Notes: a model not told the origin generated them from the sequence alone. Counted from the first letter of the stretch, positions 27,111 to 33,460 are shown. The stretch: DNA of 39,486 nt from a virus (IMGVR_UViG_3300036900_000151:1-39486); one strand, 5' to 3'. Translations and numbers: made by a program.

Positions 27111-27269
27111 ATGCAAGGACTACCCGCGTATCCCGTCGCCCGCTCGTGGATCGGCGCGATCCTGGCTCTGTTGGTCCTGGTGCTCGACGTGGTGTTCCTG
27201 GCGACGGGCCAGCTCGAGCTCAAAGAAGGCCTGCTCATCGGCGGTCTGGCGCTCGCACTGCTCCTCTAA
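27111..27269 (+). CDS. Small two-span membrane protein, holin candidate (52 aa)
   Basis: A very strong Shine-Dalgarno (GGAGGAAACG, 27101-27110) precedes ATG 27111. Two hydrophobic segments (SWIGAILALLVLVLDVVFLA and GLLIGGLALALLL) flank a short polar loop (TGQLELKE). Size, topology and position right after a candidate endolysin suit a holin. The final stop codon abuts the GTG of the next gene. Confidence 0.7.
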   Translation: MQGLPAYPVARSWIGAILALLVLVLDVVFLATGQLELKEGLLIGGLALALLL

Positions 27270-27506
27270 GTGCTACTCGAGCGTCCCGATGACGACTACC
27301 ACGAGCCGGCCGCCGTCTCGATCACGCGGTTACTGTGTCAAACAGCGGTGGTGCTGGTGGTGCTCTTCGGCGCCGGCACGCTGCTGCTGGTCCGTCCGGA
27401 GTACTCGAGCGCGGCGATCGCGCTGATCGGGGTCGTGGTGGGGGCGTGCTTCGGGCTGGTCAGGTTCGAGGGCCTGCGCCGACGGCGCGACAAGAGCTCG
27501 ACCTAA
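27270..27506 (+). CDS. Small two-span membrane protein (78 aa), second holin or antiholin candidate
   Basis: GTG 27270 follows the previous stop without a gap. An acidic N-terminus (LERPDDDYHEP) is followed by two hydrophobic helices (LLCQTAVVLVVLFGAGTLLL and SSAAIALIGVVVGACFGLV) and a basic tail (RRRRDK), giving a positive-inside C-terminus. Paired small membrane proteins next to an endolysin are common as holin/antiholin pairs; which is which cannot be told. It is the last gene of the rightward late block and converges on the minus-strand cluster. Confidence 0.65.
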   Translation: MLLERPDDDYHEPAAVSITRLLCQTAVVLVVLFGAGTLLLVRPEYSSAAIALIGVVVGACFGLVRFEGLRRRRDKSST

Positions 27507-27530
27507 CGGCTAGCCACACCATCATCTCTA

Positions 27531-27806
27531 TCAAGCGATCCAGCCGCGTTTACGCATTTCGGCGAACCCTGCGCGGAGCTCTTTCGCCTTTAGCGGGTTG
27601 ACATAGTGGCACGCCTGGCAACGACAGCCGATGATCGCGTTCTTCGGGATGTTGGCAAGGACGGTTTCGTGCAGGTGGTCGATATTGCCGCATGCTGAAC
27701 ACTGAATGTCGATCATGTGCGACCCGTCATGGCAAGCTGGACTCAAGGGTTTGGGCGTCACCCCGGCGTAGGTTGGATTGTCCGTGATGCGATGCCGAGA
27801 CTTCAT
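27531..27806 (-). CDS. Zinc-ribbon-like small protein (91 aa)
   Basis: Cysteines C36-x2-C39 and C61/C63-x2-C66 form a zinc-ribbon pattern (QCSACG ... GCRCQACHYVNPLKAKELR). The ending YVNPLKAKELRAGFAEMRKR is helical and basic. The start is ATG 27806, with an alternative Met at residue 31. It is the last of six minus-strand genes, 14 bp after its neighbour. Possible nucleic-acid binding or a host takeover role; not recognised further. Confidence 0.7.
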   Translation of the reverse strand: MKSRHRITDNPTYAGVTPKPLSPACHDGSHMIDIQCSACGNIDHLHETVLANIPKNAIIGCRCQACHYVNPLKAKELRAGFAEMRKRGWIA

Positions 27807-27820
27807 GGCCTAACCGCTTT

Positions 27821-27979
27821 CTAGCGCCTCCAGACCGCCCTGGCGAAGGTCATGCCGCCGACGATGCCGAAGCACGCCGCGGCGACCACGGCCGTGGTGT
27901 ACTGCTCGTACATGTAGCTGAACACGGTGGTCACCAGCAGCATCGCCGTGGCGAACCATTCCACCCACAAGCCCCTCAC
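27821..27979 (-). CDS. Small membrane protein (52 aa)
   Basis: The start GTG 27979 overlaps the upstream stop (GTGA). The protein is mostly two hydrophobic helices (VEWFATAMLLVTTVFSYMY and TTAVVAAACFGIVGGMTFA) with a short basic tail. Inner-membrane location is expected. It directly follows another membrane protein, so the two may act together. Function unknown. Confidence 0.62.
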   Translation of the reverse strand: MRGLWVEWFATAMLLVTTVFSYMYEQYTTAVVAAACFGIVGGMTFARAVWRR

Positions 27980-28275
27980 TTGTGGCCTAGATACATAACC
28001 AGGAACATCAGCGCAACGATCAGGCATGCGACAACGCCGACCGTGGCGCCGTCCAGCATGAAGGCGACGCCCCTGGTGAGCTCGGCCACCAACCCCAACG
28101 CGGCGAACAACGCAACGATGGCGGCGACGACGATGGCCGCGCGGCGGAGGCCGACGACGCGGTCCCTGCGTTGGTCTCGGCGCAGGCGTTCCTCGTGCAC
28201 CTCATGGTCGTACCGGTTGGCCGTGTGCAGCTGCAGGAGCTGGTCATCCGAGAGCGACTTGAGGTCGCGTGTCAC
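27976..28275 (-). CDS. Membrane protein with charged N-terminal helix (99 aa)
   Basis: The start GTG 28275 overlaps the upstream stop (GTGA). Residues 1-40 are strongly charged and helical (DLKSLSDDQLLQLHTANRYD, then EVHEERLRRDQRRDRV). Two hydrophobic spans follow (AAIVVAAIVALFAALGLVAE and VGVVACLIVALMFLVMYLG). The layout resembles small phage membrane proteins with a cytoplasmic coiled coil, for example superinfection-exclusion or spanin-like proteins, but no family is recognised. Confidence 0.65.
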   Translation of the reverse strand: MTRDLKSLSDDQLLQLHTANRYDHEVHEERLRRDQRRDRVVGLRRAAIVVAAIVALFAALGLVAELTRGVAFMLDGATVGVVACLIVALMFLVMYLGHK

Positions 28276-28664
28276 TGGTTGATCCACGCCAACCATTTGT
28301 CGGCGAGCAGCAGGACGTGGTCGCTTTTGATCTCCTCGCGGCTCTGGCCCCACAGGCCGACGAAGTTGGCCGCGGCTTTCAGCACGGCGAGTCGGGTGAT
28401 GCGCTCGTCGCGGTTGGAGCTCGAAACTGCGGGAGTTCCGTCGTCCGGCATGGCTCTGATGACCTCCAGGCTGTTGATGAAGCCCTTGGGCTGGACCTTG
28501 ATGCGCACCACGACGCCGACGTCGGGCAGCTCGACCGGGCGAAACTGCGAGACGTTGAACCAGTCGCCGTTGACTTTGATGCCCTTGTCATTCCTGGATT
28601 CGATGACGCCTTCGATGACGTTGGGGTAGATGTGCCCGTTCGAGCCGCCATTGGCGGAGATCAC
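28272..28664 (-). CDS. Hypothetical protein, possible OB-fold (130 aa)
   Basis: The start GTG 28664 overlaps the upstream stop (GTGA). The N-terminal ~70 residues alternate strands and turns (YPNVIEGVIESRNDKGIKVN, GDWFNVSQFRPVELPDVGVV, VRIKVQPKGFINSLEVI), a rhythm compatible with an OB-fold nucleic-acid-binding domain. The C-terminal half is helical (ERITRLAVLKAAANFVGLWG, then HVLLLADKWLAWI). A single-strand DNA-binding or accessory replication role is a guess from that pattern. Confidence 0.65.
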   Translation of the reverse strand: MISANGGSNGHIYPNVIEGVIESRNDKGIKVNGDWFNVSQFRPVELPDVGVVVRIKVQPKGFINSLEVIRAMPDDGTPAVSSSNRDERITRLAVLKAAANFVGLWGQSREEIKSDHVLLLADKWLAWINQ

Positions 28665-28930
28665 CGCCGATCGGCCACGCGCAATTGCGGGCCGTCGTCC
28701 AGCCCGAGCTGGCGGCGACCCTCGCGGTAGAGGGCGAGCGCCGAGTCCATCGCCTGGCGCGCGTTGTGGTCGTAGCACTTGACTACCAGCCGCGGGCCGG
28801 AGGCGCTGTCGGCGATCTCGACGGAGCTCTGCGGCTCGCTCGGCTGGAGCACGACGCCCGCGGGCGTCGTGTCTGGTGGCTGGAGAAACGTGTCCTCCAG
28901 CCCTTCCCACAAGTCAGCCTGCTGGCTCAC
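28661..28930 (-). CDS. Hypothetical protein (89 aa)
   Basis: The start GTG 28930 overlaps the upstream stop (GTGA). The N-terminal third is acidic and Pro/Gln-rich. The centre has a strand (PRLVVKCYDHNARQAMDSAL) leading into a helix (ALYREGRRQLGLDDG). No recognised motif. It is tightly coupled to the preceding zinc-ribbon gene and the following OB-like gene, so the three probably share a function. Confidence 0.62.
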   Translation of the reverse strand: MSQQADLWEGLEDTFLQPPDTTPAGVVLQPSEPQSSVEIADSASGPRLVVKCYDHNARQAMDSALALYREGRRQLGLDDGPQLRVADRR

Positions 28931-29331
28931 GCGTCGGGACCCATGTGGTCAACCAGTGCGGCGCGGCAGTACGCCTCGCCCTCATCGACCTCGTCCGGGT
29001 CGACGTGGACGCCGTTGTGGTGGGTGCGGCAGTCCTCGCACAGGCTGGCCCAGGCTTCGTCCAGCACCTGATAGCAGTCGCGGCACACGCCCTTGTCGCC
29101 GGAGCCGAGCAGCGCGACGACCTGGCCGATGGGCTCCTTGACCGCCAGCACGCCGGCCTCTTCCTGAAAGTAGATGAGCGTGCCCGTCAGCAGGTGGCGG
29201 TCTGACTTCGTCTCGTACGTGCGGCGCGGCTGGACGTACGCCACGGTGCTGGGGTTGACCCAGACCTCGAGATAGCCGATGCCCTGACCGTAGTCAAAGC
29301 TCGTGAGGCGCTTGAGCGATACGCTAGGCAT
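28927..29331 (-). CDS. Zinc-ribbon protein, first gene of the minus-strand cluster (134 aa)
   Basis: The preferred start is ATG 29331. The N-terminal ~75 residues are strand-rich (SFDYGQGIGYLEVWVNPSTV, then LLTGTLIYFQEEAGVLAV). A four-Cys ribbon follows: C83-x2-C86 and C98-x2-C101 (CRDCYQVLDEAWASLCEDC). The tail is acidic (DPDEVDEGEA). It is the promoter-proximal gene of a leftward operon divergent from the XRE repressor, so it is likely expressed early or in lysogens. Function not recognised. Confidence 0.7.
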   Translation of the reverse strand: MPSVSLKRLTSFDYGQGIGYLEVWVNPSTVAYVQPRRTYETKSDRHLLTGTLIYFQEEAGVLAVKEPIGQVVALLGSGDKGVCRDCYQVLDEAWASLCEDCRTHHNGVHVDPDEVDEGEAYCRAALVDHMGPDA

Positions 29332-29455
29332 TGGTCGATGCCCTCCGACAAGGGTGTTGGCCTCGAGCAGGTCGGCGCCTCTAACGCTGGCCTGCTCTCT
29401 TTGCACCCTCACAGGTTACTGTCAGTGCGCGGTCAATGCAAGTATACTGGGACAT
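29332..29455. promoter_or_regulatory. Divergent promoter/operator region between minus cluster and repressor
   Basis: This 124-bp intergenic region is more A/T-rich near its right end. It holds two perfect 8-bp palindromes, AGTATACT (29441-29448) and ACATATGT (29452-29459, running into the repressor start). TATACT (29443-29448) is a good -10 for the rightward repressor, but no convincing -35 is visible. Leftward, TTGACC (29436-29431) is a possible -35. The palindromes are candidate operators for autoregulation. Confidence 0.55.
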
Positions 29456-29677
29456 ATGTTACTCACCAATGACGCTGATCCGACCCTGCTGGGACGACGC
29501 GTGCGCCAGCAGCGACTCCTCCAGGCGCTCACCCAGACAGACCTTGCCGAGCGTGCCGGCGTCAGTGCCGCGGCCATCATCCGTATCGAACGCGGCACAC
29601 ATAGCGCCCGTCCGAGCACCCTGCGCAAGCTGGCTGCCGCCCTGGGCGTCAAGCCGACCCAGCTCACGTCGGAGTAA
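29456..29677 (+). CDS. XRE-family helix-turn-helix repressor (73 aa)
   Basis: A small single-domain HTH protein. LGRRVRQQRLLQALTQTDLA, then ERAGVSAAAIIRIERG and PSTLRKLAAALGVKPTQL, match the five-helix XRE/Cro-CI fold nearly end to end. ATG 29456 lies only 7 bp after a TATACT -10 and has no real Shine-Dalgarno, so the mRNA may be leaderless, as for lambda cI made from PRM. It sits directly upstream of the integrase and divergent from the minus-strand cluster, consistent with a lysogeny regulator. Confidence 0.85.
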   Translation: MLLTNDADPTLLGRRVRQQRLLQALTQTDLAERAGVSAAAIIRIERGTHSARPSTLRKLAAALGVKPTQLTSE

Positions 29678-29692
29678 AAACGTGCACAAAGC

Positions 29693-29723
29693 TGCCCCGC
29701 GCCGCTCGTGTTCGGCCGGGGCA
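29693..29723 (+). terminator. Strong GC hairpin between repressor and integrase
   Basis: TGCCCCG (29693-29699) pairs with CGGGGCA (29717-29723). After a bulged C, GCCG pairs with CGGC around an 8-base loop. No U-run follows, so it is either a weak or factor-assisted terminator or attenuator, or a protein-binding or structured leader that separates repressor and integrase expression. Confidence 0.45.
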
Positions 29724-29763
29724 ATGGCAGATCCAACAGTGTGAAAGGACTGAACCTGCAGCT

Positions 29764-31482
29764 ATGAGTGTAATCGGTGTCCTGATCCGCAATTCAACCG
29801 CTAAGCAGGTCGGCAACTACCGCTCAGAAGCGCAGTACGACCTGGGCCCGCGCATCGAACAGCGCGGCCACACGATCCGCTACTACGACGAGCAGGGCAC
29901 CTCAGGGTCTGATCTGACCAAGCGCAAGGTCGCCATGCAGATGCTCGATGACATGAAGGCAGGCGTCATCCAGGGCATCGCCGCGTTCGACTTCAAGCGC
30001 CTCACACGCGACGAGTTCGGCGTCGACGGCGGCACGATCGCGCGGCGCATCGTCGAGGCACACGGGCAGTTCCATACATGGGACCGCGAGTACAACCTGC
30101 GCCTCGACGACGATCTGATGCAGTTTCAGTTCCAGTGCTTCATCGCGGGGCTCGACTGGCGCAACATCCGCAACACGCTCTGGAGCGGGACATTCAAGAA
30201 GCTCGAGCGGGAGCCGCACTACATGAAGACGCCACTCGGCTACGTGAATGTGGCTGACGACCGTGACAAGAAGCACGTCGCCAAGAACCCGGAGCACCAG
30301 CACGTCATCGACGCGCTCGCGAGGCTCTTCGACGAGTGCGACTCATTGGCCGAGATCTGCCGACGTCTCAACACTGAGGGACCCGCGCGGCCGGCGTTCC
30401 GCGGTCGCGGTGGCGAGAGTACGCGTTGGATGGTGTACGGATTGCGCTACATCCTGCGCAATACGATCTATACGGGCACCTTCAGGTTTGGCGTCCACAC
30501 CAGGCAGCGTTCAACGGTCTGGGACAAGTTCGCGCTGGATGCCAGCGGCGCGCCGCGTGACTTTGAGCAGTTCCGTCCTGATCTGGCCTATTGGGACCCA
30601 GCCCGCGTCCGTCGCTGGCGGCGCAAGTTCGACAAGCCCGCGAACACGCGCACGATGAAAAGCGGCAACAAGCAAGCGTTGCCCGGCGTGCTCGAGTGCG
30701 AGACGTGCGGCTCGCGTATGATCGGCTTCGGCGCCGGCACCTACGCGTGCTCGGCCAAGGGCGTCGGCCGCGGGACTGACGGCCGGCCCTGCACGGCGCC
30801 CCAGAAGATTCGTGAGTTCGTGGCGCTGCGGCTGCTGCGCGAGGAGTTGCCGAACGTGCTAGCGGACGCGCAGGGACTCGCGGAGCGCGCCCGTGCCAAC
30901 CTCCTGGAGCATGCGGCACCCTCGGCCGCGAAGCAGCGACTGGCGTTCCTTGAGGAGCGCGTCGCTTACATCAGCCAGCAGATGCTCGAGCGCGCCGAGC
31001 TGCAGCAGGCGACCGCGCTGCTGGATCGCATCACCCAGGCGCAGCTGGAGATCGCCACGCTGAAGGAGCAGGTCGTCGACGAGGAGGACGCTCGGCTCAA
31101 CGACGAGGAGGTCGCGGCCGTGTGCGACCTGCTCCTGAGCAACCCGATCGCCCTGATTGACGGCATGTCGCCGGAGCGCCAGGGCCGCGTCTACACCATG
31201 CTGTTTGCGAACGTGCGTATCGAGACGCGTGGGTTCGGTGGCGGGCGTCAGTGGCGGCTGCGGTCCTACACCGCGCGCCTGGTCGACGAGCCGCGGGTCA
31301 CGCCAGAGGCACCGTGGGCGCGCTGCCCGCACCCGAGAACCACCTATCCGGACGGCGAGCGGCCGGTGCTGATCTTCGGCGAGCGTGCGCCAGGAAGGGG
31401 TGCAAGCGACATATCAGCACGCGGATATGTGGACTACCTACCTTCATTGGTTGAGCTAGCTGGCGCGCTCTCTTTGGGTTGA
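29764..31482 (+). CDS. int: Large serine recombinase (phage integrase)
   Basis: A 572-residue site-specific recombinase for integration and excision. The resolvase-type catalytic domain starts with GVLIRNSTAKQ: S11 is the nucleophile and R9 a catalytic Arg. R79 and R82 in FKRLTRDEF match the second Arg cluster. A recombinase domain follows (~residues 150-290, including RYILRNTIYTGTFRFG). The zinc ribbon uses C312-x2-C315, C329 and C343. The coiled coil is at ~395-450 (AKQRLAFLEERVAYISQQML). Domain order and length are typical of large serine integrases. It marks the phage as temperate; the attP site is expected next to this gene but not identified. Its last 49 bp are overlapped by a minus-strand ORF. 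Confidence 0.95.
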   Translation: MSVIGVLIRNSTAKQVGNYRSEAQYDLGPRIEQRGHTIRYYDEQGTSGSDLTKRKVAMQMLDDMKAGVIQGIAAFDFKRLTRDEFGVDGGTIARRIVEAHGQFHTWDREYNLRLDDDLMQFQFQCFIAGLDWRNIRNTLWSGTFKKLEREPHYMKTPLGYVNVADDRDKKHVAKNPEHQHVIDALARLFDECDSLAEICRRLNTEGPARPAFRGRGGESTRWMVYGLRYILRNTIYTGTFRFGVHTRQRSTVWDKFALDASGAPRDFEQFRPDLAYWDPARVRRWRRKFDKPANTRTMKSGNKQALPGVLECETCGSRMIGFGAGTYACSAKGVGRGTDGRPCTAPQKIREFVALRLLREELPNVLADAQGLAERARANLLEHAAPSAAKQRLAFLEERVAYISQQMLERAELQQATALLDRITQAQLEIATLKEQVVDEEDARLNDEEVAAVCDLLLSNPIALIDGMSPERQGRVYTMLFANVRIETRGFGGGRQWRLRSYTARLVDEPRVTPEAPWARCPHPRTTYPDGERPVLIFGERAPGRGASDISARGYVDYLPSLVELAGALSLG

Positions 31483-31583
31483 GCCGCCTTCTTCTCGGGC
31501 CGACTCAGGATCTCGCGGACCTCGTCCGCAAACAGGCGCGCGAGCTCGTCGAGTAGATCCTGCCGCTGGGGCTTGTCGGCCAT
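31434..31583 (-). CDS. Small charged protein antisense to integrase 3' end (49 aa)
   Basis: A short ORF starting at ATG 31583 and ending inside the integrase gene. The protein is helical and charged (MADKPQRQDLLDELARLFAD, then EVREILSRPEKKAAQ) with a Ser/Ala/Asn tail. The start lies 2 bp after a 53-bp element that is repeated upstream of the early operon at an almost identical distance from its first ATG, which strongly supports real expression. It might act as a peptide, or its transcript might interfere with integrase mRNA. Confidence 0.5.
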   Translation of the reverse strand: MADKPQRQDLLDELARLFADEVREILSRPEKKAAQPKESAPASSTNEGR

Positions 31584-31585
31584 AG

Positions 31586-31638
31586 CGCCAGTCTGCGACG
31601 TGGCGGCGTCTAACTAAAAGGCTGAAGATGGGTCCAAT
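31586..31638 (-). promoter_or_regulatory. Inverted copy of the 53-bp early promoter-like element
   Basis: Read on the minus strand: ATTGGACCCATC (31638-31627), six variable bases, CTTTTAGTTAGACGC (31620-31606), seven variable bases, TCGCAGACTGGCG (31598-31586). Three conserved blocks at fixed spacing match the copy at 32988-33040, with 42 of 53 bases identical by hand alignment. It points leftward into the 49-codon ORF and the integrase 3' end. Confidence 0.75.
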
Positions 31639-31646
31639 GTTGGCTC

Positions 31647-31660
31647 ACGCCGCACGGCGT
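31647..31660. terminator. Short GC stem-loop downstream of the PAS-like regulator
   Basis: ACGCCG and CGGCGT form a perfect 6-bp inverted repeat around a 2-base centre, about 20 bp past the regulator stop. It could help end leftward transcription before the inverted promoter element, or be a small operator. No U-run is present. Confidence 0.3.
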
Positions 31661-31679
31661 AGCGGATGCCAGGATGATC

Positions 31680-32456
31680 TCAGGTCTCGGCGTCCCCAGG
31701 AAACTCGTACTTCGGCAGCGTACGGTTCAGAAAGTCGCGCACCAGCTCGGGGTGCTCGTTGAGCATCAGGAGGGTGTCGACCAGCTCGCCGACGCCGCGA
31801 CCCTGAACCGCGCGGTAGGTCTCCGCCAGTAACGAAGGCGGCACGCGCTTCATCTCGAAGAAGAGATCCGGCTGCACGTTGAACACGTCAGCTTCGGGTA
31901 CGTACGGGGCCCCGATCGGGTGGGCGCACACGTAAAAGCGGTCGGTCTGCTCGCCCGTGTAGCGCACCGACATGTCTGTCACCTGGCAGTGTCCGTCGGC
32001 GACGTCGATCCAGGCGCGCTCAACGCAGGCGACCTTGAACGTCGGGTCCTGCTTGAGCCGCCGCATGCATTCGATGACCTGGTCATCCATCGCCACCCCG
32101 TGCCGTAGCAGCTCGATGGACGGCTGCCCGACGATGTCCTCGGCGGGTCGGCCGAGTGCCCTGGAAACCGACTGGCGTGCATACGTGAGATCGAACGGTG
32201 GCTGGCCGAAGATGACCCAGACGAAGTCGTGCTCGTCTTCTGGCAGCAAAGGCCATGGCAGGTTGTAGTGCTCTTCGTAGTTGTAGAGCGTCTGCTTGGA
32301 CATGCCGAACCCGGCGTCCTCCGGCGAAGGCGAGTCGAAGCCCTGAATAAACCCCGTCCTTGACGGATGCGGGATGTGTTTTGCGCGCCGCCGCGTGTCG
32401 TACCGCTCGTATCTGCAGAGAACGTCTTCAACGGTCAAAGAGGGTCTGCCTGTCAC
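31680..32456 (-). CDS. PAS-like regulatory protein (258 aa)
   Basis: From GTG 32456 (GTG 32486 is an alternative). Residues ~1-75 include a possible HTH-like stretch (FGMSKQTLYNYEEHYNLPWP). Residues ~90-185 resemble a PAS domain: a helix with VSRALGRPAEDIVGQPSIEL, then CMRRLKQDPTFKVACVERAW, and strands through DGHCQVTDMSVRYTGEQTDR and FYVCAHPIG. The C-terminus is helical (LVDTLLMLNEHPELVRDFLN). PAS domains sense ligands or mediate protein contacts. A sensor-type regulator in the lysogeny region would be unusual. The family call is tentative. Confidence 0.55.
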   Translation of the reverse strand: MTGRPSLTVEDVLCRYERYDTRRRAKHIPHPSRTGFIQGFDSPSPEDAGFGMSKQTLYNYEEHYNLPWPLLPEDEHDFVWVIFGQPPFDLTYARQSVSRALGRPAEDIVGQPSIELLRHGVAMDDQVIECMRRLKQDPTFKVACVERAWIDVADGHCQVTDMSVRYTGEQTDRFYVCAHPIGAPYVPEADVFNVQPDLFFEMKRVPPSLLAETYRAVQGRGVGELVDTLLMLNEHPELVRDFLNRTLPKYEFPGDAET

Positions 32457-32661
32457 CCAACCGCACCCCCAAGCTCTGGCGCCCACTGCGCGCCTGCGGG
32501 AAAGCTTTCAGGGCCGGTCGGAGAGCGACGCGGCCTCGCCCTCTAACACTGCCTGATACCTGCGTCTAAAGAAAAGGCTATGAAAGAGTCACGTTACGGT
32601 CCAAAGAAGGGACTGTAAAGCAACGACGCAACATCCCGCTCGTGTGATGCCGGCAGGGACG
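32457..32661. promoter_or_regulatory. Upstream region of the PAS-like gene with partial promoter-element copy and hairpin
   Basis: No gene is seen here. On the minus strand it carries TTTGGACC (32605-32598) and GCCTTTTCTTTAGACGC (32578-32562), matching blocks 1 and 2 of the 53-bp element but with a 19-base gap in place of about 6. Overlapping it is an inverted repeat, TTACGGTCC (32594-32602) against GGACTGTAA (32610-32618) with one G-T pair. This probably is the promoter/operator of the PAS-like gene, about 105 bp upstream of its start. Confidence 0.55.
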
Positions 32662-32946
32662 TTAGTGGGACTCGGGAGGGACGCGCTGCAAGCGGGCGGG
32701 CGAGACGCGCAGAGCGGCCGCGAGGCGGCGGACGCTGCTGATGCGGATCTCTTGCTGCGCTTCGGCGCGCATGACAGTCTTGCGTCCGACCCGTGCGCGC
32801 TGGGCGAGTTCTTCCTGGGTCAGTGCGCGCTCCAGGCGGATCGCTCGTAAGCCGGGGACGAGCACCGCTGTCATGCTGGGGGCCCGCTGCGGTGTCAGTA
32901 CAGGTGCGTTAGTGTCCGTCTCTGGTGGCACTAATGTGTCGGTCAT
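32662..32946 (-). CDS. XRE-family helix-turn-helix regulator (94 aa)
   Basis: ATG 32946 is preferred because GAGG lies 9 bp before it; ATG 32961 would add five residues. The N-terminal ~35 residues are Pro/Thr-rich and flexible. The rest is a Cro/CI-type HTH (VPGLRAIRLERALTQEELAQ, then RARVGRKTVMRAEAQQ and SSVRRLAAALRVSPARL). It is divergent from the early operon across a 97-bp gap containing the right copy of the 53-bp element, the usual place for a Cro/CI-like regulator acting on an early promoter. Confidence 0.82.
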   Translation of the reverse strand: MTDTLVPPETDTNAPVLTPQRAPSMTAVLVPGLRAIRLERALTQEELAQRARVGRKTVMRAEAQQEIRISSVRRLAAALRVSPARLQRVPPESH

Positions 32947-32987
32947 CGTATCACGCCTCATCTAGGCAAGTCCCAGGCCGTCTCAAG

Positions 32988-33040
32988 ATTGGACCCATCC
33001 TTACACTTTTAGTTGGACGCTCGGCCATCGCAGACTGGCG
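32988..33040 (+). promoter_or_regulatory. 53-bp early promoter-like element facing the early operon
   Basis: ATTGGACCCATC (32988-32999), CTTTTAGTTGGACGC (33006-33020) and TCGCAGACTGGCG (33028-33040) occur at the same spacing as the inverted copy at 31586-31638. The first early ATG (33044) follows 3 bp later. The conserved blocks do not fit a standard -35/-10 pair with a 17-bp spacer, so some may be repressor operators. It lies between the XRE gene and the early operon, where a switch promoter is expected. Confidence 0.75.
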
Positions 33041-33043
33041 GGC

Positions 33044-33217
33044 ATGAGCGAGTCCGAGGCGCAGGAGCAGGTCGAAGGCAAAGTCATCTACGAACCCCGT
33101 CGCGTGTGGAAGGCGATCGAGCGCCTCGCGGCGGGTGAGCGGCGGCACTGGCGCGACCAGGCGGCCATCCTGCTCGAGCGGGCCGTGGCGTCGGATCAGC
33201 TCGAGCCCGTCGCCTGA
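33044..33217 (+). CDS. Small ribbon-helix-helix-like protein, first early gene (57 aa)
   Basis: The sequence has a strand-like segment (GKVIYEPRRV) followed by two helices (WKAIERLAAGERRHWRDQAA, then ILLERAVAS), the layout of Arc/MetJ/CopG DNA-binding proteins, whose second half often reads like 'A..L..ll..a'. It is the promoter-proximal early gene, which suits a transcriptional regulator. At this length the call is tentative. Confidence 0.6.
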   Translation: MSESEAQEQVEGKVIYEPRRVWKAIERLAAGERRHWRDQAAILLERAVASDQLEPVA

Positions 33218-33220
33218 GCC

Positions 33221-33460
33221 ATGCGCGTCGACGATCCCAGGCTGGCGGACCCGTCGTTCGCGGCCGGCTTCTCGGCAGGCGTGCGGCAGAGCGCCGATCT
33301 GGGTACCCAGGTGCTGGTGGCCCAGCTGCAAGAGACCATCGATCAGATGGCGCGCGTGCTGGCCGAGATGCACCAGGGCCTGGGCAAGCTCGAGGAGCTC
33401 GGCGCCGTGTTGCGTGAGGCGGAGCTCGGCTCGGCGTACTGGCGTGAGGAGGGCCGCTGA
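33221..33460 (+). CDS. Hypothetical helical protein (79 aa)
   Basis: Starts 3 bp after the previous stop and overlaps the next gene by TGATG. It is an almost wholly helical, amphipathic protein (FAAGFSAGVRQSADLGTQVL, then AQLQETIDQMARVLAEMHQG and LEELGAVLREAELG) likely to form a coiled coil. No recognised family. Confidence 0.7.
   Translation: MRVDDPRLADPSFAAGFSAGVRQSADLGTQVLVAQLQETIDQMARVLAEMHQGLGKLEELGAVLREAELGSAYWREEGR

Noticed and set aside
27507-27530. Bidirectional terminator between the converging late and minus-strand genes
   Set aside because: Only an 8-bp palindrome (GGCTAGCC) is visible, with no stem-loop and U-run.
29693-31660. Serine-integrase attP site next to the integrase
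   Set aside because: One is expected here, but I could not single out a ~50-bp imperfect palindrome with a central dinucleotide, so none is annotated. The 53-bp inverted elements contain conserved leader sequence and sit before start codons, which fits promoters better.
31586-33040. Invertible DNA segment bounded by the inverted 53-bp copies
   Set aside because: The copies differ in 11 of 53 positions and lie before start codons. Inversion would merely exchange similar promoters, and no dedicated invertase is present beyond the integrase.
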